Notes: a model not told the origin generated them from the sequence alone. 53,019 nt of DNA from Runella sp. (GCA_023254175.1 JALQYJ010000112.1:1-53019); one strand, 5' to 3'; shown: positions 34,319 to 43,115, numbered from the stretch's first letter. A program made the numbers and translations.

Positions 34319-35071
34319 TTATTCTTGGCCTGCGTTTAATTCGTCTTGCCAAGTTTTCAATTCATCAAATTTACCGTCGCGAGCGAGGCTAGCTTGCTGA
34401 GGCCAGGTAGCAGGGCTTTTTGAGCCAATCCCCGCAGCTGATACGATTTCTTGAATTGCTTCAGGAGTCATGTCCGCCAATTGTGCAAACGTTGTTACAC
34501 CAGCCGCTACAAGCGCACCTGCGATTTTAGGACCAATTCCTTCGATGATTTCAAGGTCATCGGCAGCTACTTCCGATGGTTCAGCAACTACTTCTTCTAC
34601 AACAGCAGCAGGGGCAACAGCTTTTGCTTCAGTAGAAGTATCAGCTTTCTTACCACCACGGCGGCTACGACGAGTTTTCGTTGCTTTTTCTTCAACCGCT
34701 GCAAGAAGCGTTTCGTTGAAGTCTACTAATTCAATCATACAAACTTCGGCAGCGTCACCTTGACGAGTACCTAATTTAATGATACGAGTGTATCCTCCAG
34801 GACGGCTGGCGATTTTATCAGCAACAGTACTGAACAATTCTTTCACAACCTCTTTTTCAGGGATGTAAGAGAAAACGATACGGCGGTTGTGCGTAGTATC
34901 TTCTTTAGAGCGAGTCAAAAGTGGCTCAACGAATTTCTTGAGTTCTTTTGCTTTAGCCAAAGTAGTTTCGATACGCTTGTGGATAATCAATGACGAAGCC
35001 AAGTTACGTAACAAAGCGCTACGGTGAGAGGACGTACGCCCCAAATGGTTGTCTTTTTTACCGTGTCTCAT
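34319..35071 (-). CDS. rplQ: Ribosomal protein L17 with C-terminal helix-hairpin-helix extension
   Basis: Residues 1-120 or so are normal L17 ([17 protein letters not shown] start), which binds near the exit of the tunnel on the large subunit. A Lys/Arg- then Ala/Val/Glu-rich linker covers about 128-172. Residues 173-250 form an extra domain with a helix-hairpin-helix signature ([19 protein letters not shown], then [10 protein letters not shown]). The total of 250 residues is about twice the standard length of 115-130. The extension may contact rRNA or DNA. It is the last gene of the cluster, 110 bases after rpoA. Confidence 0.95.
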   Translation of the reverse strand: MRHGKKDNHLGRTSSHRSALLRNLASSLIIHKRIETTLAKAKELKKFVEPLLTRSKEDTTHNRRIVFSYIPEKEVVKELFSTVADKIASRPGGYTRIIKLGTRQGDAAEVCMIELVDFNETLLAAVEEKATKTRRSRRGGKKADTSTEAKAVAPAAVVEEVVAEPSEVAADDLEIIEGIGPKIAGALVAAGVTTFAQLADMTPEAIQEIVSAAGIGSKSPATWPQQASLARDGKFDELKTWQDELNAGQE

Positions 35072-35148
35072 TAGTTTGAGTTTTTGATTAGCTTCGAGCT
35101 GCGGAAACCGCGCTTCAGAATACTAACCGGTTGAACAATACATAAAAA

Positions 35149-35174
35149 GGCCTTTCTCATTACAGAGAAAGGCC
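35149..35174 (-). terminator. Terminator-like hairpin between rpoA and rplQ
   Basis: GGCCTTTCTC (35149-35158) and GAGAAAGGCC (35165-35174) make a perfect 10-bp stem with a 6-base loop. On the minus strand it is followed by TTTTT. It lies 7 bases after the rpoA stop and before rplQ, so it probably works as a partial terminator or 3' stabilising hairpin. Confidence 0.7.
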
Positions 35175-35181
35175 AAAAGAT

Positions 35182-36171
35182 TTAATCTTCGTCGAGGCGA
35201 TACTTCGCTACGTCCATACCAAACGTCAAGTTCTTCTCAGCAATTAGCTGCTCCAACTCAGTCAGTGACTTCTTACCGAAGTTACGGAACTTCATCATAT
35301 CAGCCACTTCGAGTCGTGCCAAATCGCCAAGCGTCTTGATGTCTGCCGACTTAAGACAGTTATAAGCACGTACAGACAAGTCAAGATCAGCCAAAGGCGT
35401 TTTCAACAACTTGCGCATACGCAACATTTCTTCATCTACTTCGCTTACTTCGTCATTTTTCTGAGTTTCAAACGTCATTGTCTGATCAGAAAACAACATA
35501 AAGTGCTGAATCAAGATGTAAGCAGCGCCTTTGAGGGCTTCTTCTGGGTGAATCGACCCGTCGGTTGTTACCTCAATAAGCAATTTTTCGTAGTCAGTTT
35601 TCTGTTCTACGCGCGTATTTTCTACGCTGTACTTTACGTTTTTGATTGGTGTGTAAATAGCATCAATTGGAATGTGACCAATCGGCAACTCCAATGTACG
35701 AGGTTCATCAGCTGGAACATAACCACGACCTTTCTCAAGAATAATTTCCATCTCGAAGGTCATTTGGTCGTCGATGTGACAGATAACAAGATCTGGATTC
35801 AAAACCTGAAACGATGATGTAAACTTAGCGATATCGCCAGCTGTTACCACCGATTGATTTTTTACACTCACCGAAATTTTGTTATCAGCTAATTCCGACA
35901 CTTTCTTAAAACGAACCATTTTGAGGTTCAAGATAATCTCGGTCACATCTTCAACAACTCCTTCAATTGAAGAGAATTCATGAAGTACACTTGGAAAACG
36001 TACGCTGATGATAGCGTAGCCTTCCAGCGATGAAAGCAGGATACGACGTAACGCATTTCCTATTGTTACCCCGAAACCTTTTTCCAGCGGCTTGAACTCA
36101 AACAACCCGTGAAAATCGTCGGCTTTTTCCATTACGACTTTGTCAGGCATTTGGAATGCTAAAATAGACAT
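35182..36171 (-). CDS. rpoA: RNA polymerase subunit alpha
   Basis: The ATG at 36171 gives 329 residues, the normal length; a longer frame from 36279 adds 36 residues that translate the hairpin spacer. The N-terminal dimerisation and assembly domain has [22 protein letters not shown]. The C-terminal domain has the helix-hairpin-helix that contacts DNA and activators ([20 protein letters not shown], then [11 protein letters not shown]). It assembles the polymerase core. It sits between rpsD and rplQ, each spacer holding a hairpin. Confidence 0.97.
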   Translation of the reverse strand: MSILAFQMPDKVVMEKADDFHGLFEFKPLEKGFGVTIGNALRRILLSSLEGYAIISVRFPSVLHEFSSIEGVVEDVTEIILNLKMVRFKKVSELADNKISVSVKNQSVVTAGDIAKFTSSFQVLNPDLVICHIDDQMTFEMEIILEKGRGYVPADEPRTLELPIGHIPIDAIYTPIKNVKYSVENTRVEQKTDYEKLLIEVTTDGSIHPEEALKGAAYILIQHFMLFSDQTMTFETQKNDEVSEVDEEMLRMRKLLKTPLADLDLSVRAYNCLKSADIKTLGDLARLEVADMMKFRNFGKKSLTELEQLIAEKNLTFGMDVAKYRLDED

Positions 36172-36246
36172 AGGATTAGCAGTTTTTTTAGAGTCCGAAG
36201 AACGGTTTTTAACCGCAAAAAAGTATGTTTTTCTAAACATACAAAA

Positions 36247-36288
36247 ACAAAACCCTTGACGTGGTAATCCACCCCACAAGGGTTTTGT
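36247..36288 (-). terminator. Terminator-like hairpin between rpsD and rpoA
   Basis: ACAAAACCCTTG (36247-36258) pairs perfectly with CAAGGGTTTTGT (36277-36288); an inner GTGG-TAAT-CCAC hairpin (36261-36272) fills the loop. A T-rich tail follows on the minus strand. It starts 15 bases after the rpsD stop. It may tune rpoA expression relative to the ribosomal genes. Confidence 0.7.
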
Positions 36289-36303
36289 AAAAAATATTTA
36301 AGA

Positions 36304-36915
36304 CTACTTCGAGTACAATTCGACGATAGCTTGCTCATTCACGTTTTCAGGAATCTGATCACGCTCTGGGTACTGAACAAACTTACCAACCATCAAATTT
36401 GTATCCCACTCAAGCCAGTTGAAACGTTTGGCAGCGGCTGTACGAGCTGCTAAGCTGTCATTGATAGCTTCAAGTGATTTTGATTTCTCACGAACACCTA
36501 CTACTTGACCTGGGCGCAAAGAGTACGAAGGGACGTTTACGATTTCGCCGTCAATTGTGATGTGCTTGTGAGTAACTAGCTGACGAGCTGCACGGCGAGT
36601 AGGAGCAATTCCTAAACGATAAACAGTGTTGTCAAGGCGTGCTTCGCAAAGTTTAAGCAAGTTTTCACCTGTGATACCTTCACGTACAGCTGCACGGTGG
36701 AACAAATTACGGAACTGACGTTCCAAGATTCCATACGTGTATTTTACTTTTTGCTTTTCTTGTAACTGAAGTGCGTATTCCGACTTCTTGCTACGACGTC
36801 CTCTACCATGTTGGCCTGGAGGATAGTTTTTCTTGCTAAGCGCTTTGCTTGGGCCTAAGATAGCTTCACCGAAACGACGAGCAATTTTGGACTTTGGACC
36901 TGTATAACGTGCCAT
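36304..36915 (-). CDS. rpsD: Ribosomal protein S4
   Basis: The ATG at 36915 gives 203 residues starting [17 protein letters not shown]; a longer frame adds 17 residues from the spacer. S4 nucleates assembly of the small-subunit body and in Escherichia coli represses its own operon. The S4 RNA-binding domain ([20 protein letters not shown]) is at about 94-113. The N-terminal zinc-binding cysteines of the C+ form are absent. A long hairpin lies directly upstream in the rpsK-rpsD spacer, a place where S4 might act. Confidence 0.97.
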   Translation of the reverse strand: MARYTGPKSKIARRFGEAILGPSKALSKKNYPPGQHGRGRRSKKSEYALQLQEKQKVKYTYGILERQFRNLFHRAAVREGITGENLLKLCEARLDNTVYRLGIAPTRRAARQLVTHKHITIDGEIVNVPSYSLRPGQVVGVREKSKSLEAINDSLAARTAAAKRFNWLEWDTNLMVGKFVQYPERDQIPENVNEQAIVELYSK

Positions 36916-36945
36916 TTGAATTGATTTAGAATAAACACAAAAATT

Positions 36946-37000
36946 ACCGTAGGAACAATCTAGCAACCCCAGTGTCCAAATTGCTGATTGTTCTTACGGT
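36946..37000 (-). promoter_or_regulatory. Long hairpin in the rpsK-rpsD spacer
   Basis: ACCGTAGGAACAATC (36946-36960) pairs with GATTGTTCTTACGGT (36986-37000) with one G-U pair, and after a one-base bulge AGCAA (36962-36966) pairs with TTGCT (36981-36985). That makes about 20 bp around a 14-base loop. On the minus strand a T5 run follows nine bases or less later. It may be a partial terminator or a binding site for S4. Confidence 0.6.
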
Positions 37001-37018
37001 GTTATAAAAACTTTACGA

Positions 37019-37414
37019 TTATACTCTTCTACGCTTTGGAGGACGGCAGCCATTGTGTGGCAGCGGAGTAATGTCTTTGATAGTCGTTACTTCAATACCC
37101 ACGTTTTGTACGGTACGAATTGCTGACTCACGGCCTGAACCAGGTCCCTTTACAAAAACTTCTGCTTTACGCATTCCAAGATCGTATGCTACTTGTGCAC
37201 AGCTTTGAGCAGCTGTTTGAGCAGCATAGGGCGTATTTTTCTTTGAGCCTTTAAAGCCCATTTTACCAGCTGACCCCCAAGAAATAACTTGACCAGACAA
37301 ATTGGTAACTGAGATGATAATGTTGTTAAATGAAGCCTTGATGTGAATTTGACCCACTTGCTCCACCTGTACAACGCGCTTTTTTGCTTTATCTTTACGC
37401 TTATTTTGAGCCAT
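37019..37414 (-). CDS. rpsK: Ribosomal protein S11
   Basis: The 131-residue protein is S11 of the small-subunit platform, contacting mRNA near the E site. [16 protein letters not shown] and the closing [10 protein letters not shown] are characteristic. Length and start ([13 protein letters not shown]) are normal, with the basic N-terminal tail seen in many bacteria. It is separated from rpsM by 85 bases that contain an imperfect hairpin and from rpsD by 103 bases that contain a strong one. Confidence 0.97.
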   Translation of the reverse strand: MAQNKRKDKAKKRVVQVEQVGQIHIKASFNNIIISVTNLSGQVISWGSAGKMGFKGSKKNTPYAAQTAAQSCAQVAYDLGMRKAEVFVKGPGSGRESAIRTVQNVGIEVTTIKDITPLPHNGCRPPKRRRV

Positions 37415-37443
37415 TGTTTTAGTCGGTATCTGTTAGCAGTTAT

Positions 37444-37485
37444 CTGTTATCCTGCTTATTGTTTCAAACAAATAACGGACAACAG
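37444..37485 (-). promoter_or_regulatory. Imperfect hairpin in the rpsM-rpsK spacer
   Basis: CTGTTATCC (37444-37452) pairs with GGACAACAG (37477-37485, one wobble), and further pairs TTATT and GTTT with AAATAA and AAAC extend the stem through small bulges. It starts 14 bases past the rpsM stop. No T-run follows on the minus strand, so termination is less likely than a processing or protection role. Confidence 0.45.
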
Positions 37486-37499
37486 TAAACAATTATGGA

Positions 37500-37877
37500 T
37501 TACTTAGTAGCCTTTTTCTTATTTGCTACAGTCTTACGCTTACCTTTACGAGTACGGCTATTATTTTTGGTTCTTTGTCCACGCAAAGGTAATCCTTTAC
37601 GGTGACGTAAGCCACGATAACAACCGATGTCCATCAAGCGCTTGATGCTCAACTGTACTTCTGAGCGAAGTGCGCCTTCTGTAGTAAATTCACCATTGAT
37701 GATTCCACGAATAGCGTTTGCTTCTTCGTCCGACCATTCAGCTACTTTTTTGTCATAGCTAATTCCAGCTTTTTCTAGAATTTTACGAGCCGAGCTACGT
37801 CCAATTCCGAAGATGTAAGTGAGCGAAATCTCGCCACGTTTTTTGTCTGGAATGTCAACACCTGCAATACGTGCCAT
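37500..37877 (-). CDS. rpsM: Ribosomal protein S13
   Basis: The 125-residue protein is S13 in the head of the small subunit, which contacts the P-site tRNA and forms bridges to the large subunit. [19 protein letters not shown], the helix-hairpin-helix [16 protein letters not shown] and the basic tail [17 protein letters not shown] are typical. It begins 8 bases after rpmJ and is probably translated with it. Confidence 0.97.
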   Translation of the reverse strand: MARIAGVDIPDKKRGEISLTYIFGIGRSSARKILEKAGISYDKKVAEWSDEEANAIRGIINGEFTTEGALRSEVQLSIKRLMDIGCYRGLRHRKGLPLRGQRTKNNSRTRKGKRKTVANKKKATK

Positions 37878-37885
37878 ATCTTAAA

Positions 37886-38002
37886 TTATCCTTGTCTTTG
37901 TTTGTACTTGGGATTTTTCTTGTTGATCACGTAAAGTTTACCTTTACGGCGAATCACTTTACATTCAGCACTGCGCTTTTTAATAGACGCTTTTACTTTC
38001 AT
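37886..38002 (-). CDS. rpmJ: Ribosomal protein L36, zinc-free form
   Basis: A 38-codon frame, [20 protein letters not shown] and on to the invariant KYKQRQG end, is L36 of the large subunit. Compared with the zinc-ribbon form (Cys11, Cys14, Cys27, His33), only Cys14 remains; Ser11, Asn27 and Tyr33 replace the rest, so it cannot bind zinc in the usual way. It lies between infA and rpsM, the standard place in this cluster. Its start codon is 8 bases from a perfect 10-bp inverted repeat. Confidence 0.95.
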   Translation of the reverse strand: MKVKASIKKRSAECKVIRRKGKLYVINKKNPKYKQRQG

Positions 38003-38009
38003 TTTTGTA

Positions 38010-38050
38010 TTTGATTTTGGATTTTAGACGATAGGACTTTCAAAATCAAA
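38010..38050 (-). promoter_or_regulatory. Perfect inverted repeat just upstream of rpmJ
   Basis: TTTGATTTTG (38010-38019) and CAAAATCAAA (38041-38050) pair perfectly around a 21-base loop. The hairpin ends 7 bases before the rpmJ ATG in the transcript, so it could limit ribosome access to rpmJ or act as a processing site between infA and rpmJ. Confidence 0.5.
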
Positions 38051-38093
38051 ACGAACTACTTAAAGCCCTACTATCTATTATCAAGTTATTACC

Positions 38094-38312
38094 TTATTTA
38101 TACCGATAGATAATTCGAGCTTTAGATAAGTCATAAGGCGACATTTCTAATTTAACTCGATCACCCTGCAAAATCTTGATATAATTCATTCGCATCTTTC
38201 CGGAAATATGAGCAATCACTTCATGCTTGTTTTCAAGTTGTACTCTAAACATTGCATTTGACAGCGCTTCTACGATTATTCCGTCAACTTCGATGAGTCC
38301 TTGTTTTGCCAT
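38094..38312 (-). CDS. infA: Translation initiation factor IF-1
   Basis: The 72-residue protein is a single S1-like OB-fold that binds the A site of the small subunit during initiation. [36 protein letters not shown] and the closing IIYRYK are standard. It follows map with a 21-base gap and precedes rpmJ, from which it is separated by a 91-base spacer holding an inverted repeat. Length and sequence are normal. Confidence 0.97.
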   Translation of the reverse strand: MAKQGLIEVDGIIVEALSNAMFRVQLENKHEVIAHISGKMRMNYIKILQGDRVKLEMSPYDLSKARIIYRYK

Positions 38313-38333
38313 ATACTCTTTTGGTAAGGAAAA

Positions 38334-39128
38334 TTAGACGCTTACCATTAACGTCGTATTTTGGGTTACTTCTTCGATATACTTAAACGTTGTAAGAATT
38401 TCAGCTTTACCTTTTCGAACTAAAACTGTATGTTCAAAGTGCGCTGCTGGCTTTCTGTCTGTCGTTCTAATGGTCCAACCATCTTTTTCTTGAACAACAC
38501 TACGTTTACCTAGCGTAATCATCGGCTCGATAGCGATAACGGTTCCTTCTCTTAGTTTTGGTCCTTGACCACGTTTACCGTAGTTAGGAACTTCAGGACT
38601 TTCATGGAGATTACGCCCCACACCATGTCCCACTAATTCTCTAACGACACCGTAGCCAAACCTTTCAACATATGATTGGATAGCGTATCCAATATCACCT
38701 ACACGCTTACCTTCCACCGCTTGCTCAATCCCCAAATACAGGGATTGCTTTGTTCTTTTTAAGAGGTTGGAGACTTCGGAACTTACATTGCCAATTGGAT
38801 ATGTGTAAGCACTATCGCTATGGAATCCGTTCAGCTTAACTCCGCAATCAATCGAAATAACATCGCCTTCTTTGAGTTGATACTGGCTTGGAAAGCCATG
38901 TACAACCGTCTCATTCAATGAAATACAAAGTGCCGATGGAAAGCCATTGTAACCTTTAAAAGATGGGTATCCATTGTTATCTCGGATAAACTCATCAGCA
39001 ATTTTGTCTAGCTGTTTTGTAACTACCCCTGGTTTAATCCACTTGGCTACTTCAGCATGTGCTTTGCCTAGTAGTTCAGCACTTTCTTTAATGAGTAGTA
39101 CTTCCTCTTCTGACTTGAGAAAAATCAT
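38334..39128 (-). CDS. map: Methionine aminopeptidase type I
   Basis: The 264-residue metalloenzyme removes the initiator methionine from new proteins. The five metal ligands are visible: Asp94 (SIDCG), Asp105 (HSDSAYT), His168 (LVGHGVG), Glu201 (AIEPM) and Glu232 (HFEHT). His78 (VVHGFP) is the conserved substrate-side histidine. It lacks an N-terminal SH3 or zinc extension, as expected for type Ia. Located between secY (8-base gap) and infA in the usual order. Confidence 0.97.
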   Translation of the reverse strand: MIFLKSEEEVLLIKESAELLGKAHAEVAKWIKPGVVTKQLDKIADEFIRDNNGYPSFKGYNGFPSALCISLNETVVHGFPSQYQLKEGDVISIDCGVKLNGFHSDSAYTYPIGNVSSEVSNLLKRTKQSLYLGIEQAVEGKRVGDIGYAIQSYVERFGYGVVRELVGHGVGRNLHESPEVPNYGKRGQGPKLREGTVIAIEPMITLGKRSVVQEKDGWTIRTTDRKPAAHFEHTVLVRKGKAEILTTFKYIEEVTQNTTLMVSV

Positions 39129-39136
39129 CTTCGTTA

Positions 39137-40450
39137 TTAGGCCGCTACAGTTTCTGTACGTCCTTTTACGCGTCCTGATTTCATCAAACCTTCATAGTGC
39201 TTCATCAGTAAATAACTTTCTACTTGTTGAAGGGTATCAAGAACAACACCCACCAAAATCAGAAGTGAAGTACCTCCAAAGAACTGAGAAAATTCTCTTG
39301 TCATACCTGTCATGCTTGCTAGTGATGGTAAAATTGCAACCACCGCTAATAAAATACCTCCAGGCAACGTAATTCTGTCCAATACAGTGGCAATGAAATC
39401 AGATGTTGCTATTCCTGGTTTAATTCCTGGAATGAAACCTCCACCGCGTTTCATATCATCTGATATCTGCTGTGGACTAATCGCAATCGCTGTATAAAAG
39501 AACGTAAATACAATAATCAAAGTAGCAAATAAAACGTTATATTGCCAAGTCGTGTAATCATTGAAAGTAGTTGCAATTGAACTAGCCACGTCACTTTTTT
39601 CAGCGAACAAACCAGCTACAAGAGATGGAATAAACATTAATGCTTGAGCAAAGATGATTGGCATTACTCCCGAAGTGTTCAACTTCAAAGGTAAGTACTG
39701 ACGCTGACCGCCCATTACTTTATTTCCTACCACTTGCTTAGCGTACTGAATTGGTACCCGACGAACTGCCTGAGTCAATGCAACGGCAAACATTACGACG
39801 ATAAATAATGCAACAATCTCTGCAACAAATATCAACAGGCCACCAGTCCCACGCGATGCACTTTCTTGTACAATTGCTTTAGGAAAACGTGAAACAATTC
39901 CAATCATAATCAACATCGATGTACCGTTACCAATTCCACGGTCGGTAATACGCTCTCCCAACCACATACAGAAAATTGTTCCAGCAGTAAGGATGAAGAC
40001 AGATGAAATAGTGAATGCTCCACGACTTATCAACAAAGCATCAGTAGAGATGGTTGTTTGCAAATAACTTACTGATTGTGCAATGGTAACAAAGATTGTT
40101 AGCACGCGAGTAATCTGATTAAGTTTCTTACGCCCAGACTCTCCTTCTTTCTGCATTTTTTGAAAATACGGAAGAGCCATTGTTAATAATTGGATGGCAA
40201 TTGACGCAGAAATGTAGGGCATAATACCTAGAGCAAAGATGGAAGCTTTCGTAAATGCTCCACCAAGGAAGGTATCTAATAAGCCTAAAAGACCTGAATT
40301 GTTTACCTCAAGCTTGTCACTATCAATACCTGGAAGTACGATGTACGAACCGAGGCGATAAACCGCAATCAAAAGAAGAGTGTAAAGGATTCTACTTCTT
40401 AACTCTTCGATTGAAAAGATATTTTTTAAGGTCTGTATAAACCGTTTCAT
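39137..40450 (-). CDS. secY: Protein translocase subunit SecY
   Basis: The 437-residue protein with ten membrane helices is the channel of the Sec translocon, through which the exported proteins in this window pass. The start MKRFIQTLKNIFSIEELR, the plug region GIDSDKL and GLLGLLDTFLGGA, and the cytoplasmic loop with YAKQVVGNKVMGGQ are standard. A 63-base spacer after rplO carries a TAACTTTG promoter-like box, so secY, map and infA may have extra transcription. Confidence 0.97.
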   Translation of the reverse strand: MKRFIQTLKNIFSIEELRSRILYTLLLIAVYRLGSYIVLPGIDSDKLEVNNSGLLGLLDTFLGGAFTKASIFALGIMPYISASIAIQLLTMALPYFQKMQKEGESGRKKLNQITRVLTIFVTIAQSVSYLQTTISTDALLISRGAFTISSVFILTAGTIFCMWLGERITDRGIGNGTSMLIMIGIVSRFPKAIVQESASRGTGGLLIFVAEIVALFIVVMFAVALTQAVRRVPIQYAKQVVGNKVMGGQRQYLPLKLNTSGVMPIIFAQALMFIPSLVAGLFAEKSDVASSIATTFNDYTTWQYNVLFATLIIVFTFFYTAIAISPQQISDDMKRGGGFIPGIKPGIATSDFIATVLDRITLPGGILLAVVAILPSLASMTGMTREFSQFFGGTSLLILVGVVLDTLQQVESYLLMKHYEGLMKSGRVKGRTETVAA

Positions 40451-40484
40451 GCGTTTTTTAAGATTTACCTGTGAAAAAATCAGG

Positions 40485-40492
40485 CAAAGTTA
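40485..40492 (-). promoter_or_regulatory. Candidate internal promoter (-7 box) before secY
   Basis: On the minus strand TAACTTTG perfectly matches the -7 consensus TAnnTTTG, 35 bases before the secY start. A clear TTTG -33 box at the right spacing is not seen (TTGA is 15 bases upstream), so this is a weaker call than the rpsH promoter. Confidence 0.4.
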
Positions 40493-40513
40493 CAAAAATC
40501 TTTTAAATCAAGA

Positions 40514-40960
40514 TTATAATGTAACCGCTTTACCACCTGCTTTTTCGATAGCTTCAACTGCTGTTTTAGAAAAAGCATGAACTTTTACTTCAACAGCTGC
40601 TTTTAATTCGCCACGACTAAGCACTTTTACTAAATCTGATTTCGCTACTAAACCATTGTTATAGAGAGTTTCAATATCTACTACTGTAACATTTGTCTTC
40701 TCAACAAGTGCTTGAATAGTATCTAAATTGAGGGCTTTATATTCAACACGGTTTATGTTTTTAAAACCAAATTTAGGGACACGTCTTTGAAGAGGCATCT
40801 GCCCACCTTCAAAGTGGCTTTTTTGGCTGTATCCAGAACGAGATTGCGCCCCTTTGTGACCACGTGTAGAAGTTCCACCCATTCCTGAGCCTTGACCTCT
40901 ACCTAAACGTTTTTTTGTTTTTACCGAGCCTGTAGCTGGTTTCAATGCGCTAAGATTCAT
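40514..40960 (-). CDS. rplO: Ribosomal protein L15
   Basis: The 148-residue protein is L15, which helps fold 23S rRNA late in assembly. The Gly-rich N-terminal tail (KRLGRGQGSGMGGTSTRGHK) and the globular end with VEVKVHAFSKTAVEAIEKAG are normal. It follows rpmD by 14 bases. The spacer after it, before secY, is 63 bases and carries the candidate promoter. Confidence 0.97.
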   Translation of the reverse strand: MNLSALKPATGSVKTKKRLGRGQGSGMGGTSTRGHKGAQSRSGYSQKSHFEGGQMPLQRRVPKFGFKNINRVEYKALNLDTIQALVEKTNVTVVDIETLYNNGLVAKSDLVKVLSRGELKAAVEVKVHAFSKTAVEAIEKAGGKAVTL

Positions 40961-40974
40961 TGCTATATCGCGGA

Positions 40975-41154
40975 TTAAATCTCTTCAACTTTCACTAAAT
41001 GATCTACCTTACGAATCATACCTTCGAGGGCTGGATTCACATTAATCTCAACACTACGATTGATTTTACCAAGACCTAAGGCTGCGAGTGTGCGCTTTTG
41101 GTCTGCAGGGCGGCCAATCATACTTCTAACTTGTGTAACTCTTACCTTTGACAT
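40975..41154 (-). CDS. rpmD: Ribosomal protein L30
   Basis: A 59-codon frame from the ATG at 41154 encodes MSKVRVTQVRSMIGRPADQK and ends DHLVKVEEI, a normal-length bacterial L30 of the large subunit. The loop TLAALGLGKINRSVE is the family signature. It sits between rpsE (12-base gap) and rplO (14-base gap) in the standard order. Confidence 0.95.
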   Translation of the reverse strand: MSKVRVTQVRSMIGRPADQKRTLAALGLGKINRSVEINVNPALEGMIRKVDHLVKVEEI

Positions 41155-41166
41155 TTTCTCAAAAGA

Positions 41167-41682
41167 TTATCCATTAAACACTGTGGTCAACTTTACTCCA
41201 CGCTGGAATGCAACTTGGTGAGGAGCTCTCATTTTAAGAAGCGCATCAATGGTTGCTTTCACTACGTTGTGAGGGTTAGAAGAACCTTTTGACTTGGCTA
41301 ATACGTCGTGTACACCTGCGGCTTCTAATACAGCACGCATCGCACCACCTGCAATAACTCCAGTACCTGGAGCAGCTGGCTTAACAAATACTAAGCCACC
41401 ACTGAACTTACCGTGCATTTCGTGAGGAACTGTTCCTTTCAAAAGTGGAACTTGCACGAGATTTTTCTTTGCATCCTCAATTCCTTTCGTAATTGCGTCT
41501 GTTACTTCATTAGCCTTACCTAATCCGTAACCTACAACGCCTTTGCCGTCCCCAACGACAACAATTGCTGAGAAGCTAAAACGGCGTCCACCTTTTACTA
41601 CTTTGGCAACACGGTTGATAGCTACTACCTTTTCTTTAAGGTCTGCTTCGTTGTATTTCAAAGGTCTGATACTGTTTGACAT
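41167..41682 (-). CDS. rpsE: Ribosomal protein S5
   Basis: The 171-residue protein is S5, at the mRNA entry side of the small subunit, linked to decoding accuracy. The double-stranded RNA-binding domain ([18 protein letters not shown]) and the loop [10 protein letters not shown] are normal, as is the C-terminal S5 domain with [19 protein letters not shown]. It is 6 bases after rplR and 12 before rpmD. Confidence 0.97.
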   Translation of the reverse strand: MSNSIRPLKYNEADLKEKVVAINRVAKVVKGGRRFSFSAIVVVGDGKGVVGYGLGKANEVTDAITKGIEDAKKNLVQVPLLKGTVPHEMHGKFSGGLVFVKPAAPGTGVIAGGAMRAVLEAAGVHDVLAKSKGSSNPHNVVKATIDALLKMRAPHQVAFQRGVKLTTVFNG

Positions 41683-41688
41683 ATCTTT

Positions 41689-42042
41689 TTAGAATTTGAG
41701 ACCACCCTCACGAGCGCCGTCTGCCAATGCTTTTACTTTCCCGTGATACAAATAACCATTGCGGTCAAAAACAACCGCACTTACGCCCGCTGCGAGTGCC
41801 TTTTCAGCCAATTTAAGACCTACTTGTTTCGCATCTTCAACATTGACACTTGCTTTCGCAGCGCCAAGTTCTAAAGATGAAGCAGAGGCCAATGTTAGAC
41901 CTTTTGTATCATCAATTAGCTGCGCATAAATACGAGCATTTGAGCGAAAAACTGAGAGACGCGGTTTTTCAGGCGTCCCAGCTAGTTTCTTCCGAATCCG
42001 GTATTTAATGCGCTGTCTTCTTTCGCTTTTTACTGAAGCCAT
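41689..42042 (-). CDS. rplR: Ribosomal protein L18
   Basis: The 117-residue protein is L18, which binds 5S rRNA in the central protuberance. The basic N-terminus ([18 protein letters not shown]), the strand [18 protein letters not shown] and the end [13 protein letters not shown] are typical. It lies between rplF and rpsE with gaps of 29 and 6 bases. Confidence 0.97.
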   Translation of the reverse strand: MASVKSERRQRIKYRIRKKLAGTPEKPRLSVFRSNARIYAQLIDDTKGLTLASASSLELGAAKASVNVEDAKQVGLKLAEKALAAGVSAVVFDRNGYLYHGKVKALADGAREGGLKF

Positions 42043-42071
42043 GATTGCTTACAATTTTTTCAGATTACTGA

Positions 42072-42629
42072 TTACTTCTTAGCAGCAGCCTTACCAGCCT
42101 TACGTCTGATTTGTTCTCCCACAAAACGAATACCTTTACCTTTGTAAGGTTCTACTTTACGGAATGAACGGATTTTAGCCGCGATTTGCCCTAGCAATTC
42201 TTTGTCGATACACTCCAAGAACACTTTAGGGTTTTGTCCTTTTTCCATGGTAGCTGATACCTTCACTTCAGAAGGTACTGCAAAATAAATACCGTGTGAA
42301 TATCCAAGGCTAAGTTCCAAGATATTGTTGTTAACAGAGGCTTTGTAACCTACCCCAACAATTTCAAGCTCGGCTTTGTAACCTTCGCTTACACCAGTAA
42401 CCATGTTATTAATGAGAGCACGGTAAAGTCCATGCAATGCTTTGTGACGTTTTTGCTCAGTTGGACGAACAACTGTCAACTCGCTGCCTTCTACTTCCAC
42501 CTTGATATCACGGTCAATATCACGAGTTAATGTGCCTTTTGGCCCTTTAATGGTCACGACGTTATCGTCTGACACAGATATTGTAACGTTTGCAGGTAGC
42601 GTTATCGGCTTTTTTCCTATACGTGACAT
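42072..42629 (-). CDS. rplF: Ribosomal protein L6
   Basis: The 185-residue protein is L6, two related alpha/beta domains near the factor-binding site of the large subunit. The start MSRIGKKPITLPANVTISV and the C-terminal signature PYKGKGIRFVGEQIRRKAGK are standard. It follows rpsH by 17 bases and is probably also read from the internal promoter before rpsH. Confidence 0.97.
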   Translation of the reverse strand: MSRIGKKPITLPANVTISVSDDNVVTIKGPKGTLTRDIDRDIKVEVEGSELTVVRPTEQKRHKALHGLYRALINNMVTGVSEGYKAELEIVGVGYKASVNNNILELSLGYSHGIYFAVPSEVKVSATMEKGQNPKVFLECIDKELLGQIAAKIRSFRKVEPYKGKGIRFVGEQIRRKAGKAAAKK

Positions 42630-42646
42630 TTTCTTTCAGTGTTTTA

Positions 42647-43045
42647 TCAGTAAACGTAACACAGCACTTCTCCACCCACGTTGAGTACGCGAGCTTCTTT
42701 GTCAGTCATTACCCCTTTTGAGGTAGATACAATGGCAACGCCAAGGCCATTCAAAACGCGTGGCATCTCTGCTGAGCCTGAGTACTTACGTAATCCTGGC
42801 TTACTTACGCGTTGTAAGTCAACGATGGCAGACTGCTTTGTTACTGGGTTGTATTTCAAGGCAATCTTAATAGTACCCTGTGGGCCATTCTCCTCAAACT
42901 TATAGTTTTGGATAAAGCCTTTATCGTAGAGTACCTTAGTAATCTCCTTCTTGATGTTAGAAGCAGGTATTTCCACAACCCGGTGCTTCGCCCTTATGGC
43001 GTTTCTGATTCTCGTCAGATAGTCTGCTATGGGATCGGTTATCAT
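42647..43045 (-). CDS. rpsH: Ribosomal protein S8
   Basis: The 132-residue protein is S8, an assembly protein of the small-subunit platform; in Escherichia coli it represses the spc operon. [19 protein letters not shown] and the C-terminal [14 protein letters not shown] are characteristic. A 77-base spacer to rpsN holds a near-perfect promoter at 43086-43115, so rpsH heads a secondary transcript. A small hairpin (CCCTT/AAGGG) is in its leader. Confidence 0.97.
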   Translation of the reverse strand: MITDPIADYLTRIRNAIRAKHRVVEIPASNIKKEITKVLYDKGFIQNYKFEENGPQGTIKIALKYNPVTKQSAIVDLQRVSKPGLRKYSGSAEMPRVLNGLGVAIVSTSKGVMTDKEARVLNVGGEVLCYVY

Positions 43046-43085
43046 TTCTCTACTGATTTGTTGCGTCCCTTCTGTAAAAGGGCTG

Positions 43086-43115
43086 CAAAGTTACGGAATT
43101 GATTTTGAAAACAAA
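43086..43115 (-). promoter_or_regulatory. Internal promoter upstream of rpsH
   Basis: On the minus strand TTTG (43115-43112), 18 bases, and TAACTTTG (43093-43086) match both boxes of the Bacteroidota consensus. The start of transcription is expected near 43079, 33 bases before the rpsH ATG. It would drive the distal part of the cluster (rpsH onward). Confidence 0.65.

Noticed and set aside
35182-36279. Longer rpoA start at 36279
   Set aside because: The extra 36 residues translate the rpsD-rpoA hairpin; the ATG at 36171 gives the normal 329-residue protein.
37427-37449. Two copies of TATCTGTTA in the rpsM-rpsK spacer as a tandem repeat
   Set aside because: Only two copies, 14 bases apart, and part of a hairpin spacer. 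This is too little to call a repeat family, though similar short repeats are seen in other genomes of this kind.
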